Origin: Zobellella taiwanensis
GTDB lineage: Bacteria > Pseudomonadota > Gammaproteobacteria > Enterobacterales > Aeromonadaceae
Length of the DNA stretch: 64,000 nucleotides
Assembly (NCBI RefSeq): GCF_003012795.1
Contig: NZ_PXYH01000003.1
Coordinates: forward strand, 62,001 to 126,000
Reading direction: 5' to 3'
Shown: positions 48,279 through 57,414 of the stretch, in pieces
Numbering within the stretch: position 1 is the first letter of the stretch
How the letters are laid out: every line of letters begins with the position of its first letter
Made by a program: the position numbers and the translations under genes
The notes under the pieces: generated by a model
Told to the model about the DNA's origin: nothing
What the model saw: the letters and a program-made list of their open reading frames with translations, nothing else
The model's database searches: none

Positions 48279-49379
48279 CTAGCGCTTTTTGTGGCCGGTA
48301 TGCAGTTTGCGCTCCAGGTATTGGCTGTATTTGGACATGCCGTAGCAGAAAATCCAGAACACCAGGCCGGCGAACACATAACCTTCGGTGGAATAGCCCA
48401 GCCAGTTGGGATCGGCCAGCCCCGCCTGGACGATGGCGAGCAGGTCGAACAGGCCGATGATCAGCACCAGGCTGGTGTCCTTGAACAGGGCAATAAAGGT
48501 GTTGACGATGCCGGGGATCATCAGCTTGAGGGCCTGGGGCAGCACCACCAGCACCATCATTTTCCAGTAGTTCAGGCCAAGGGCCTCGGCGGCTTCGTAC
48601 TGCCCCTTGGGGATGGCCTGCAGGCCGCCGCGCACCACCTCCGCCATGTAGGCTGACTGGAAGAAGATGATGCCGATCATGGCGCGGATCAGCTTGTCGA
48701 GGGTCAGTTCCTGGGGCACGAACAGCGGCAGCATGACCGACGACATAAACAGCACGGTGATCAGCGGCACCCCCCGCCAGAACTCGATGAACACCACCGA
48801 CAGGCTGCGCACTATCGGCATCCGGGAGCGCCGGCCCAGGGCCAGCAGGGTACCGATGGGCAGGGCGGCGGTAATGCCGACCACGGCGAGGATCAGGGTC
48901 AGGGTCAGGCCGCCCCACTGATGGGTGGGCACCACAGTCAGGCCGAACCAGCCGCCGTACAGCAGCACATAGGCGACAAAGGGAAAGCCCAGCACCATAA
49001 AGGGCGCCAGCCACATCTTGCCCGGCAGCCGGGGCAGGGCCAGCCACAGCAACTGGGCCACGAACAGCACAAAGGTGAGGTTGATGCGCCACAGCTCGGC
49101 GGTGGGGTAAAAACCGTAGGTGAACTGCTGCAGCCGGTTGGTGATGAATACCCAGCAGGCGCCGCCGCTGACGCAGGCCTCGCGGCTGGCGCCGAACCAG
49201 TCGGCGCGGACAAAGGCCCAGTCGATAATCGGCACCAGCAGCAGATACAGGCCGTAGAGCCCGGCCAGGGTCACCAGGCTGTTGACCGGGCCGGAAAACA
49301 GGTTGGCGCGCAGCCAGCCCACCAGCCCGGTGCTGGATGACGGAGCGGGACGCTCCGGGGTCAGGGTGTCCTTGTACAT
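48279..49379 (-). CDS. aapM: General L-amino acid ABC transporter, permease AapM
   Basis: This 366-aa inner-membrane permease of the HisM/GlnP family forms a heterodimer with AapQ. Multiple hydrophobic helices are seen. The EAA coupling loop appears as QYEAAEALGLNYWKMMVLVVLPQALKLMIPG near residues 272-302. The N-terminal half is the long extension typical of Aap permeases. It starts 1 nt after the aapQ stop and ends 27 nt before aapP. Confidence 0.95.
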   Translation of the reverse strand: MYKDTLTPERPAPSSSTGLVGWLRANLFSGPVNSLVTLAGLYGLYLLLVPIIDWAFVRADWFGASREACVSGGACWVFITNRLQQFTYGFYPTAELWRINLTFVLFVAQLLWLALPRLPGKMWLAPFMVLGFPFVAYVLLYGGWFGLTVVPTHQWGGLTLTLILAVVGITAALPIGTLLALGRRSRMPIVRSLSVVFIEFWRGVPLITVLFMSSVMLPLFVPQELTLDKLIRAMIGIIFFQSAYMAEVVRGGLQAIPKGQYEAAEALGLNYWKMMVLVVLPQALKLMIPGIVNTFIALFKDTSLVLIIGLFDLLAIVQAGLADPNWLGYSTEGYVFAGLVFWIFCYGMSKYSQYLERKLHTGHKKR

Positions 49380-49380
49380 C

Positions 49381-50562
49381 TTATCTCTCCACCAGCGCCA
49401 TACGGCTGTTGAACCAGTTCATGAACAGGGAGACCGACAGGCTGATGGTCAGGTACACCAGCATGGTGATGGCGATGACCTCAATCGCCTGGCCGGTCTG
49501 GTTGAGGGTGGTGCCGGCGAACACCGAGACCAGGTCCGGATAGCCGATGGCGGTGGCCAGGGACGAGTTCTTGGTCAGGTTGAGATACTGGCTGGTCAGC
49601 GGCGGTATGATTACCCGCATCGCCTGGGGGATGATCACCAGCCGCAGGGTCAGGCTGTCCTTGATGCCCAGGGCATGGGCCGCCTCGGTCTGACCGTGGG
49701 ACACGGCCTGGATGCCGGAGCGCACGATTTCGGCGATAAAGGCGGCGGTGTAAATGGTCAGCGACAGCCACAGCGCCAGGAACTCGGGGATGATGGTCAT
49801 GCCGCCGCGGAAGTTGAAGCCGCGCAGCTCGGGATAGTTCCAGCTCAGGGGCGAACCCTGCAGCATAAAGGCAAGGGCGGGCAGGATCAGCACCAGGCCG
49901 AGGGATATCCACCAGGCGGGCAGTCGCCGGCCGGTGGCTTCCTGGCGGCGGCGGTTGAAGCGCAGCAGCCAGACCGACAGCGTCAGGGCCGCGGCCAGGG
50001 CCAGCCAGACCAGGCCGAACCCCTCGCCGGGCACCGGTTCGGGCAGGTAGAGGCCGCGCACGTTGAGAAACAGGGTGTCGTTGATGTTCAGGCTGTCCCG
50101 GGGGCCGGGCAGGGTGCGCAGCACCGCGAAGTACCAGAAAAACATCTGCAGCAGCAGCGGCAGGTTGCGGAAAACCTCCACATAGGCCGAAGCCAGCTTT
50201 CTGATCAGCCAGTTGGGGGAAAGCCGGGCCACGCCGATGATAAAGCCGAGTATCGTCGCCCCGAGAATACCGAGAAAGGACACCAGCAGGGTATTGAGCA
50301 GGCCCACCACAAAGGTACGGCCATAGGTGTCGGTTTCCGCATAGGGGATAAGCGACTGGGCGATGGCAAAGCCGGCCGGATCGTCGAGAAAGCCAAAGCC
50401 GGTGGTGATGCCGCGGGTACTGAGGTTGGTCAGGGTGTTGTCAACGATGTACCAGATGATGCCGGCCACCACGGTGACCAGCAGTACCTGGAACAGCAGG
50501 GCCCGTTTGGCCGGATCCCGCCAGAACTTGACCTGGGGGGGAGTTGTCGCCGGTGCAGGCAT
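49381..50562 (-). CDS. aapQ: General L-amino acid ABC transporter, permease AapQ
   Basis: This 393-aa permease is the partner of AapM. The coupling loop is QTEAAHALGIKDSLTLRLVIIPQAMRVIIPP. Eight or so membrane helices are visible. The ATG at 50562 is preferred over one 18 nt upstream because an AGAGG precedes it closely while the earlier ATG has no site. It lies 75 nt after aapJ, across a terminator-like hairpin. Confidence 0.95.
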   Translation of the reverse strand: MPAPATTPPQVKFWRDPAKRALLFQVLLVTVVAGIIWYIVDNTLTNLSTRGITTGFGFLDDPAGFAIAQSLIPYAETDTYGRTFVVGLLNTLLVSFLGILGATILGFIIGVARLSPNWLIRKLASAYVEVFRNLPLLLQMFFWYFAVLRTLPGPRDSLNINDTLFLNVRGLYLPEPVPGEGFGLVWLALAAALTLSVWLLRFNRRRQEATGRRLPAWWISLGLVLILPALAFMLQGSPLSWNYPELRGFNFRGGMTIIPEFLALWLSLTIYTAAFIAEIVRSGIQAVSHGQTEAAHALGIKDSLTLRLVIIPQAMRVIIPPLTSQYLNLTKNSSLATAIGYPDLVSVFAGTTLNQTGQAIEVIAITMLVYLTISLSVSLFMNWFNSRMALVER

Positions 50563-50588
50563 AGGCCTCTGTCCTCGCATAAGTCGGC

Positions 50589-50616
50589 AAAAGGGGCCGC
50601 TCCACCGGAACGGCCC
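50589..50616 (-). terminator. Attenuating hairpin between aapJ and aapQ
   Basis: Stem GGGCCG/CGGCCC (50594-50599 and 50611-50616) is followed on the minus strand by CCTTTTG. Such partial terminators after the binding-protein gene keep permease expression lower than binding-protein expression. Confidence 0.55.
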
Positions 50617-50637
50617 ATGACGGGAGAGACCGGATCG

Positions 50638-51657
50638 TCAGCGTACCGGCGGTGCGTACTGCAGGCCGCCGTCGGTCCACAGGGCGTTGAGGCCGCGCTC
50701 TATCTTCAGCGGCGAGCCCTGGCCGACGTTGGCCTCGAACACCTCGCCATAGTTGCCGACCTGCTTGATGATGCGATAGGCCCAGTCCTTGGACAGTCCC
50801 ATGCCCTTGCCGAAGTCGGCGTCCTGGCCCAGCAGGCGGCGGATGTCGGGGTTGTCGCTGGCGAGCATCTCGTCCACGTTGGCGCGGGTCACGCCCAGCT
50901 CTTCGGCGTTGACCATGGCGAAATGCACCCACTTGACCACGTTGAACCACTGGTCATCGCCCTGGCGTACCGCCGGGCCCAGGGGCTCCTTGGAAATCAC
51001 TTCCGGCAGGGCCACGGCCTCGTCGGGCTTGGACAGCTTGATGCGCAGGGCGTAGAGCTGGGACAGATCCGAGGTCAGCACGTCACAGCGGCCCGCTTCC
51101 AGCCCCTGTACCGTTTGTTCCGAGGTATCGAACACGACCGCGGTATAGCCGATGCCGTTGCGGCGGAAATAGTCGGCCACGTTCAGCTCGGTGGTGGTGC
51201 CCGACTGGATGCAGATGGCGGCGCCGTCCAGCTCCTTGGCGCTGCTCACCCCCAGGTTCTTGTTGATGAGGAAGCCCTGGCCGTCGTAATAGTTGACCCC
51301 GGTAAAGTTGACGCCGAGATCGGTGTCGCGGCTGGAGGTCCAGGTGGTGTTGCGGGAGAGTACGTCGATTTCGCCGGACTGCAGGGCGGTGAGGCGTTCC
51401 TTGGCATTGAGCGGAATGTACTGCACCTTGTCCGGGTCATTGAACACGGCGGCGGAGATGCCCCGGCACAGATCCACGTCCAGTCCCTTCCAGGCGCCCT
51501 TGTCGTCCGGGTTGGAAAAGCCGGGCAGGCCACTGTTGACGCCACACTTGAGCACGCCCCTTTCCTTGACCGAGTCGAGGGTGGCGGCCTGTGCCTGGGA
51601 CAGTCCCAGGGCCAGGGTGGTCGCTACAAAAAGAGCCGTTTTTCCTTTGCCTGTCAT
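50638..51657 (-). CDS. aapJ: General L-amino acid ABC transporter, periplasmic binding protein
   Basis: This 339-aa solute-binding protein of family 3 has a signal peptide (about 1-24, cleavage AQA before ATLDSV). The mature domain shows LKCGVNSGLPGFS, GLDVDLCRGISAAVF and the ICIQSGTTTELNVADYF segment of AapJ/BztA proteins. It binds a broad range of L-amino acids for the AapQMP machinery. AGGAAG lies about 6 nt before ATG 51657; a GTG 6 nt upstream would abut it and is rejected. First gene of the operon. Confidence 0.96.
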   Translation of the reverse strand: MTGKGKTALFVATTLALGLSQAQAATLDSVKERGVLKCGVNSGLPGFSNPDDKGAWKGLDVDLCRGISAAVFNDPDKVQYIPLNAKERLTALQSGEIDVLSRNTTWTSSRDTDLGVNFTGVNYYDGQGFLINKNLGVSSAKELDGAAICIQSGTTTELNVADYFRRNGIGYTAVVFDTSEQTVQGLEAGRCDVLTSDLSQLYALRIKLSKPDEAVALPEVISKEPLGPAVRQGDDQWFNVVKWVHFAMVNAEELGVTRANVDEMLASDNPDIRRLLGQDADFGKGMGLSKDWAYRIIKQVGNYGEVFEANVGQGSPLKIERGLNALWTDGGLQYAPPVR

Positions 51658-51795
51658 AGTCACTTCCTCTTGAATGGCGTTGGCAGATAGCTTTATTCGT
51701 TAAAGGCATAACACTCCGATGCCTGCCTAGAGTTTTAGCACAACGGTATCAACAAGTTGTTAAAATTAGGTAAAAATTAGAAGGGGATCTGGTTA

Positions 51796-51817
51796 AATCC
51801 GCCCGGGCAGGCGGATT
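51796..51817. repeat. Hairpin between aapJ and the EAL-GGDEF gene
   Basis: Perfect 8-bp arms (51796-51803 and 51810-51817) with a 6-nt loop. The T-run lies on the plus-strand side, although both flanking genes are on minus, so its role is unclear. It may still insulate the EAL-GGDEF transcript from the aapJ promoter. Confidence 0.4.
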
Positions 51818-51860
51818 GGTCAGTTTTTTGGTTAAAAAGTAATCTGTTGTTGCGGTTTTA

Positions 51861-53642
51861 TCAGCGGACGGCGTTGATCATGGTGTTTCGGTAACCGGGA
51901 GAGGGGAAGCGTTCGGCGCTGAAGCAACAACTGCTGTGAGGATGGCGCTTGGCCGCCTGCTTGGCGGCCGAGGCCAGGGCCGCCACGTCGTGGTGGGACT
52001 GGCAACGGCGGGGATCCGGGTGCACCACGCCGATGGCGATGCCGAGCAGCGGGAAACATTGCGGCTCGCCGCTGCGGGCGTGCGCCACTATCCCCTGGCG
52101 CAGCCGGTCTTCGGCCCGGTAAAACTGGCCGATTTCCTCGCCAAAACGCTCGATGATGCGCCGGCACAGTGTCTGCCAGCCGCACTGGCCGTCAAAGACC
52201 GCCACAAAGTCGTCGCCGCCCACATGGCCGAGAAACTGGCCGGCGCCGACGATCATCTCCTGCAACAGGCGGGCTACCCACTGGATCACCCTGTCGCCCT
52301 GGGCGTAACCATAAACGTCGTTGTAGGGCTTGAAATGGTTGAGATCGAAATAGGCCACATAAAAATCCCGCTCCTGTTGCAGGGCATCGTCGATTTCCCG
52401 GTAGATGGGCACGTTGCCCGGCAACAGGGTGAGCGGGTTGGCGTAGCGGGCGTGCAGCAGCCGCTGCTCGGTAATGTTGCGCAGCAGGCCGCGCACCGAG
52501 CCCAGGCCGTAATAGGCGCCGTCCCGGGTCACGATAAAATGCTGGGCGGCGACGTCGTCGTCGTCGGTGATCAGGCCGCTGGCCTGCTCCAGGGAGGTTT
52601 GCCAGTCGACCACCACGGGCTGGGCGTCCATCGCCAGGCGCAGGGGCTTGCCCGCGTAGAGGGCGCGGCCGAAGGGGGCGGAAAACAGCTCCATGATCTT
52701 GGCCCGGCGCAGCATGCCCACCGGACGGCCCGCGTCCAGCACCGGAATCGAATGCAGCCGGTCGTCCGCCAGCAACAGCTCAAAGGCCTGGTGCAGGGTG
52801 TCGTCCACTCCCATCGCCAGGGCCGGGCGAGCCAGCATGGCCACGGTTTCCCGGTGCCGGCTCAGGCCCCGGTCGTCGCGTACGGCGGCGAGCGCCCGGG
52901 GTGGCCGGGCCGGCTCGGCGGCGGGGCGGCCGAGCAGGTAGCCCTGGCAGTAGTCCACGCCCATGGCCTGCAGCTGCTCCAGCTCTTCCCGGGTTTCTAT
53001 GCCCTCGGCGATCACCTTCGACTGCATGCCCCGGGCCAGGGTGATGATGCTCTGCACAAATTCCCGTTTGATCGGATCCTGGTGGATGTGCTGGATGAAA
53101 TAGCGGTCGATCTTGACATAGTCGGGCTTGATTTCCGACCACAGCCGCAGGCCCGAATAACCGGCCCCGAGGTCGTCGATGGCAATCCGCAGGCCCAGCT
53201 CCCGATAGCGGCGCACCGCCGCCTTGAGCCCCTCGGTGTCCTGCACCGGATACTGTTCCGACAACTCGATCACAATGCGGTCCGGGGCGATGCCGAGCGC
53301 CTGGGACAGGCGGCGGGTGGAGCCCCTGGGATGATGTTTGTCGAGCAGCACATTGGGGTTGACGTTGACGAACAACAGCCCCTCCATGCCCTGCTCGTGA
53401 TAGCGCTGCAGCGCCGCCTCGCGACAGGCCAGATCCAGCTCCGACAGCAGGCCGCAGTGGCGCGCCTCGGCGAACAGCTCGCCGGGAAACTCCAGCCGGT
53501 GCCCGGCCGGACCGCGGATCAGGGCCTCGTGGCCGAGGATGCGTCCGGCCCGGGTGTCCACTATGGGCTGGAACAGGGGCCGCAACCGCCGCTGGGCTAT
53601 CAGGGAGGGCAGGGAATCGCTCACACAGGTCAACACCGTCAT
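51861..53642 (-). CDS. EAL-CBS-GGDEF cyclic-di-GMP signalling protein
   Basis: This 593-aa cytoplasmic protein has the EAL domain first (about 15-240; HEALIRG, IDDLGAGYSGL, IAEGIETREEL), then a region resembling a CBS pair (about 265-390; MGVDDTLHQAFELLLADDRLHSIPVLD), and a C-terminal GGDEF domain with GGDDF. The first two EAL motifs appear intact; GGDDF is a tolerated variant, so both activities are possible. CBS pairs usually bind adenine nucleotides. ATG 53642 is chosen over GTG 53660; neither has a strong ribosome-binding site. Stands alone. Confidence 0.9.
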   Translation of the reverse strand: MTVLTCVSDSLPSLIAQRRLRPLFQPIVDTRAGRILGHEALIRGPAGHRLEFPGELFAEARHCGLLSELDLACREAALQRYHEQGMEGLLFVNVNPNVLLDKHHPRGSTRRLSQALGIAPDRIVIELSEQYPVQDTEGLKAAVRRYRELGLRIAIDDLGAGYSGLRLWSEIKPDYVKIDRYFIQHIHQDPIKREFVQSIITLARGMQSKVIAEGIETREELEQLQAMGVDYCQGYLLGRPAAEPARPPRALAAVRDDRGLSRHRETVAMLARPALAMGVDDTLHQAFELLLADDRLHSIPVLDAGRPVGMLRRAKIMELFSAPFGRALYAGKPLRLAMDAQPVVVDWQTSLEQASGLITDDDDVAAQHFIVTRDGAYYGLGSVRGLLRNITEQRLLHARYANPLTLLPGNVPIYREIDDALQQERDFYVAYFDLNHFKPYNDVYGYAQGDRVIQWVARLLQEMIVGAGQFLGHVGGDDFVAVFDGQCGWQTLCRRIIERFGEEIGQFYRAEDRLRQGIVAHARSGEPQCFPLLGIAIGVVHPDPRRCQSHHDVAALASAAKQAAKRHPHSSCCFSAERFPSPGYRNTMINAVR

Positions 53643-53718
53643 ATTCACACCAGTTACCACACTATGGGCGGCACTATATGGCAGTTGGATGAAGGCAATA
53701 TGACAATCCGGCGGTGGT

Positions 53719-54567
53719 TCAGGGCAACAGCTCGGCCAGGGCGGCCTGGCTGCGAAACAGCTGGGGCCCGCGTCCTTCCCGGGTCAGGTAGAGGTGGCCG
53801 TCCGCCCCCAGGGCGATGGCCTCGAACTGGCCGGTCCACTCCAGTCCCCATCGTTGCCCGGCGCTTTCGTCGATGCGCCCGTCGCGCACCGGATACAGCC
53901 AGACGAAGGCCCGGCGCCCGAGCCAGCGGCGCTCGTAGCCGACCAGCAGCAGGGTGTGGCTGGCCGCGTCGTAGTCGGCTCCGGTGACCAGCATGCGCGG
54001 GTTGAACCGCTGTCGTTCGGCCAGCGCCCCTTCATCCTTGCCGGCGGGCACCACATAGAGGCTGCTGTATTGATCCAGCCAGCGCTTGGTCAGCAGCCAC
54101 AGCTCGCCTTCCACCCAGGCCAGAGCTTCGGCGTCGAAATTGTGCTGGTGGCGGGGCGGGGCGAAATGGCGCTGCTCCTCATAGCGCAGGGGCAGGATGT
54201 CGACCCGGGTCACGCCCTGCTCGGCCAGGCTCAGCCGGTACAGCCGCAGGTCCCGGCGCCGGCCGCCGTTGTTGCCGGTATCGGCCAGGTAAAGGTGAGG
54301 ACCGGCCCGGGCAATGTCTTCCCAGTCCCGGTTGGGGACGGGGACCGGTAGCCGGCGGAGGCCACCGCCGGTGGTGTCGAACAACACCAGCTCGGCGGTG
54401 TTGCCGCTGTCGTTGTGGCTGACAAAGCCATCACCCCAGGGCGCCAGGCCGGAGCTTTCGCTCAGGGCGGGCGGAAACTCCGCCAAAGGGACCAGGGACA
54501 GCACGGGCGCCCCGGCGACAGCGCAGCCGGCGAGCAGGGCGGGCAGTAAAAAGGCAAAAAAACGCAT
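53719..54567 (-). CDS. Putative lipoprotein with beta-propeller-like esterase/SdiA-regulated-type fold
   Basis: This 282-aa protein has a lipobox (ALLAGC, lipid Cys at 15). The mature part starts with ESSGLAPWGDGFVSHNDSGNTAEL, WEDIA and LYLADTGNNGGRR, and later NFDAEALAW and EAIALGADGHLYLTRE. These repeated short strands suggest a six-bladed propeller like those of phytase/SdiA-regulated families. No catalytic residues can be named. AGGA lies 9 nt before the ATG. It is a single gene. Confidence 0.75.
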   Translation of the reverse strand: MRFFAFLLPALLAGCAVAGAPVLSLVPLAEFPPALSESSGLAPWGDGFVSHNDSGNTAELVLFDTTGGGLRRLPVPVPNRDWEDIARAGPHLYLADTGNNGGRRRDLRLYRLSLAEQGVTRVDILPLRYEEQRHFAPPRHQHNFDAEALAWVEGELWLLTKRWLDQYSSLYVVPAGKDEGALAERQRFNPRMLVTGADYDAASHTLLLVGYERRWLGRRAFVWLYPVRDGRIDESAGQRWGLEWTGQFEAIALGADGHLYLTREGRGPQLFRSQAALAELLP

Positions 54568-54675
54568 GGTCGGCTTTCCTGAACATTGCCGGCGAGACCC
54601 GGATGAGGAAGATATGCGCTATGTTGTAGCGGGATTCAACCGAAAATTCACCCATACCCTCACCGAGGAGGCAGC

Positions 54676-55098
54676 ATGTCCACATTATCCCCCTTCCACC
54701 TGGCGTTTCCGGTGCACGATCTGGCGGCGGCACGCCGGTTTTATGGCGACATCCTTGGCTGTGCCGAGGGCCGCAGCAGCGAGCAGTGGATCGACTTCAA
54801 CCTGTTCGGCCACCAGATAGTGGCCCATCTCGCGCCGGCCCCGGAAACGGCCCACCATAATCCGGTCGACGGGCAGCAGGTGCCGGTGCCCCATTTTGGA
54901 GTGGTGCTGGCGTGGCAGGCCTTCGATGAGCTGGCCGGGCGGGTGCGCGCCGCCGGCGTTCCCTTTGTTATCGAGCCCTATCTGCGTTTTGCCGGCCAGC
55001 CCGGCGAGCAAAAAACCATGTTTTTCCATGATTTCAGCGGCAATGCCCTGGAATTCAAGGCATTTCGCGATCCGGCCAGCCTGTTCGCCACCGACTAA
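54676..55098 (+). CDS. VOC family (glyoxalase/bleomycin resistance-like) protein
   Basis: This 140-aa protein has two betaalphabetabetabeta modules of the vicinal-oxygen-chelate fold. Candidate metal ligands are His8 ([11 protein letters not shown]), His in VPHFGVVL, and Glu in [10 protein letters not shown] good GAGGAGGC site precedes the ATG. The substrate is unknown; close family members are annotated only as VOC or dioxygenase-like. Confidence 0.85.
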   Translation: MSTLSPFHLAFPVHDLAAARRFYGDILGCAEGRSSEQWIDFNLFGHQIVAHLAPAPETAHHNPVDGQQVPVPHFGVVLAWQAFDELAGRVRAAGVPFVIEPYLRFAGQPGEQKTMFFHDFSGNALEFKAFRDPASLFATD

Positions 55099-55245
55099 AG
55101 CGCTGCGGTTGCCGCACCGGCCAGCCATATCCGCTGTGTTTTGGTTCCGTACCCGGCTTTATTTTTGGCGCCGGCTCAATCTTTTACGACAAAACTGGTA
55201 GCATGCGCCCCGTTTAGAATAATTATCACAAGGCGGGAGAAAAGG

Positions 55246-56136
55246 GTGAGCAAAGGGGTCGGGCTGTCGGTGCTGTCGTCGGTGTTGTTTGCGGTGCTGT
55301 ATTACTATGCCAGCCTGCTGTGGCCGCTGAGCGGCGAGCAGATTTTCGGCTGGCGCATGTTGCTGACCCTGCCCTGTGTCAGCCTGTTCCTGTGGCTGAG
55401 CGGCGACTGGCGGCTGCTGCCGGCGCTGTGGCACAAGGTCCGGCGGCGGCCCTGGCTGCTGGCCGGGCTGCCGCTGTCCGCCGCCCTGGTGGGGGTGCAG
55501 CTGTGGCTGTTTATGTGGGCGCCGCTCAACGGCCGCGGCCTGCCGGTGTCGCTCGGTTATTTTATGATGCCCCTGGTACTGGTGCTGCTCGGCCGGTTTC
55601 TCTACAAGGAGCGGCCGAGCCGGCTGCAATGGCTGGCGGTGGCCTGCGCCGCCGTCGGTGTGGCCAATGAGCTGTGGCAGGCGGGGGGCGTGTCCTGGGA
55701 GACCCTGGTGGTGGCCATCGGCTACCCGTTCTATTTCGTCTGGCGCCGCTTTCTGGGCTCCGACAACCTGGGCGGGCTCTGGCTCGACATGACGCTGCTG
55801 CTGCCGGCGGCCAGCGCGTTCGTGCTGGCGGGCGGCGAGCCGCTCGCCCTGTTCGCCGAGCGGCCGGCCCTGATCTGGCTGGTGATCGGGCTGGGCATGC
55901 TCAGCGCCCTGGCCCTGGTCAGCTATCTTATCGCCACCCGCTACCTGCCCTTCAGCCTGTTCGGCCTGCTCGGCTATGTGGAGCCGATACTGCTGGTGTT
56001 CGTGTCCCTGCTGCTGGGGGAGAGCATCGCCGCCGAGGAGTGGCCGACCTATATCGCCATCTGGTTCGCGGTGGGGTTGTTGATCCTGGAAGGTGTACGC
56101 CGGGTATGGTCCTTCCGCCGCTATCCCTTCCGCTGA
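55246..56136 (+). CDS. RarD-type DMT superfamily permease
   Basis: This 296-aa inner-membrane protein has about ten hydrophobic helices. The N-terminal GVGLSVLSSVLFAVLYYYASLL and WPLSGEQIFGWRML fit the RarD branch of the EamA family; in chloramphenicol-sensitivity work the family is named RarD but the substrate is unknown. It starts at GTG 55246 with GGGAG 6 nt upstream; no earlier ATG has such a site. The next gene starts 1 nt after its stop. Confidence 0.85.
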   Translation: MSKGVGLSVLSSVLFAVLYYYASLLWPLSGEQIFGWRMLLTLPCVSLFLWLSGDWRLLPALWHKVRRRPWLLAGLPLSAALVGVQLWLFMWAPLNGRGLPVSLGYFMMPLVLVLLGRFLYKERPSRLQWLAVACAAVGVANELWQAGGVSWETLVVAIGYPFYFVWRRFLGSDNLGGLWLDMTLLLPAASAFVLAGGEPLALFAERPALIWLVIGLGMLSALALVSYLIATRYLPFSLFGLLGYVEPILLVFVSLLLGESIAAEEWPTYIAIWFAVGLLILEGVRRVWSFRRYPFR

Positions 56137-56137
56137 C

Positions 56138-57001
56138 ATGGAACGGCTGCGACAACGCCTTGAGCGCCAGGTAATGGGAGTGACCGGGCTGGCGCTGGGT
56201 GACATCGACTACGAGCACCCCAGGGGAGATCCGGGCCTGTTCGGCCCGGCGTCGGTGATCTGGCGGGTGCACGGCGACTTTACCGCCATGCTGTGCGGCG
56301 GCATCGGCGCCCTGATGCTGCAGATGCTGCATCCCCTGGCCCTGGCCGGGGTCTGGGATCACTCCCGTTTCCGGGAAGACATGCCGGGCCGGCTGCGCCG
56401 CACCAGCCAGTTTATCGCCGCCACCACCTTCGCCCCCCGGGCAGACGCCGAGCGACTGATCGAACGGGTGAAGGGCATCCACCGCCGGGTAACGGGGGTG
56501 GCGGCGGACGGCCGGCCCTATGCGGCGGACGATCCGGCCCTGCTGACCTGGGTGCACGTGGCGGAGGTGAGCTGCTTTATGGCGGCCCACCTGCGCTACT
56601 GCAATCCCGGCCTGAGCATCGCCGGGCAGGACCGCTACTTCGCCGAGGCCGCCCGGGTGGCCGAGGCCCTGGGGGCGCAAGGCGTACCCAAAACCCGGCA
56701 TGATATCGAGCTGTACCTGCAGCGGATGAGTCCCGAGCTGCGGTTCGATGAACGCACCGCCGAGATCTTCCGGCTGCTGCTGGCGGCACCGGCGCCCAGT
56801 CCGGTGGCCCGGCCCCTGGTGGGGCTCCTGATGAAGGCGGGTATGGATCTGCTGCCGCCCTGGGCGCTGGCGATGAGCGGGCGGCAACTGGGCGGGCTGG
56901 AGCGACGCGGCGTGCGCCTTGGCGTGCACGCCCTGGCCCTGGTGCTGCGTTGGGCGGTACGCAACGGCGCCTCCCACCGGGCATGGCGGCGGATGGGCTA
57001 G
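56138..57001 (+). CDS. MpaB-like oxygenase family (DUF2236) protein
   Basis: This 287-aa protein of the DUF2236/latex-clearing-protein-related family is mainly helical. Family residues include QMLHPLALAGVWDHS and the FIAATTF segment, and TWVHVAEVSCF. Relatives are heme-dependent oxygenases or the mycophenolate pathway MpaB, but the substrate here is unknown. ATG 56138 follows the rarD-like stop by 1 nt, suggesting translational coupling, and it lacks its own ribosome-binding site. The tail overlaps hepT by 4 nt, converging. Confidence 0.82.
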   Translation: MERLRQRLERQVMGVTGLALGDIDYEHPRGDPGLFGPASVIWRVHGDFTAMLCGGIGALMLQMLHPLALAGVWDHSRFREDMPGRLRRTSQFIAATTFAPRADAERLIERVKGIHRRVTGVAADGRPYAADDPALLTWVHVAEVSCFMAAHLRYCNPGLSIAGQDRYFAEAARVAEALGAQGVPKTRHDIELYLQRMSPELRFDERTAEIFRLLLAAPAPSPVARPLVGLLMKAGMDLLPPWALAMSGRQLGGLERRGVRLGVHALALVLRWAVRNGASHRAWRRMG

Positions 57002-57414
57002 GCGTGGCCCAGCACGGCGGCAAGATAGGACTCGAAATCGCCCAGGTGGTGGTCCAGCACGCTGATCAGGATATCCAGGTTCAGCTCCTGGTAGTCATGC
57101 ACCGCTATGTTTCTCAGGCCTACCATGGCCTGCAGGCTGTGGCTCAGGTTTTCGTCTATCACCCCCTGTTCATGCAGCAGCCGGAAGGCGTCCCGGGCGC
57201 TCTGGGGAATGCCGGCCTGATGCAGGCGCAGGTAGCGGTTGGCCATGTCGATGGCGGCTTCGCAGGCCCGCTGCAGGTTCAGGATCACCGAATCCTGGCG
57301 GGTAAAGTCCTGCTTCAGGGCCTGCGGCTCCTGCCGGTACTCTTCCTGGATACGTTGCAGGCAGCGCTTGATGGTGGCGGCCTTGTTGAGCAGGACGTCG
57401 TCAATGGCGGTCAT
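56998..57414 (-). CDS. hepT: HEPN toxin, HepT-like
   Basis: This 138-aa helical protein has the HEPN RNase motif Rx4HxY as RNIAVHDY (about 102-109), the exact form seen in Shewanella HepT. HepT-type toxins cleave RNA and are neutralised by polyAMPylation by the partner MntA in type VII systems. Its start overlaps the mntA end by 14 nt on the same strand. Converges on the DUF2236 gene. Confidence 0.9.
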   Translation of the reverse strand: MTAIDDVLLNKAATIKRCLQRIQEEYRQEPQALKQDFTRQDSVILNLQRACEAAIDMANRYLRLHQAGIPQSARDAFRLLHEQGVIDENLSHSLQAMVGLRNIAVHDYQELNLDILISVLDHHLGDFESYLAAVLGHA

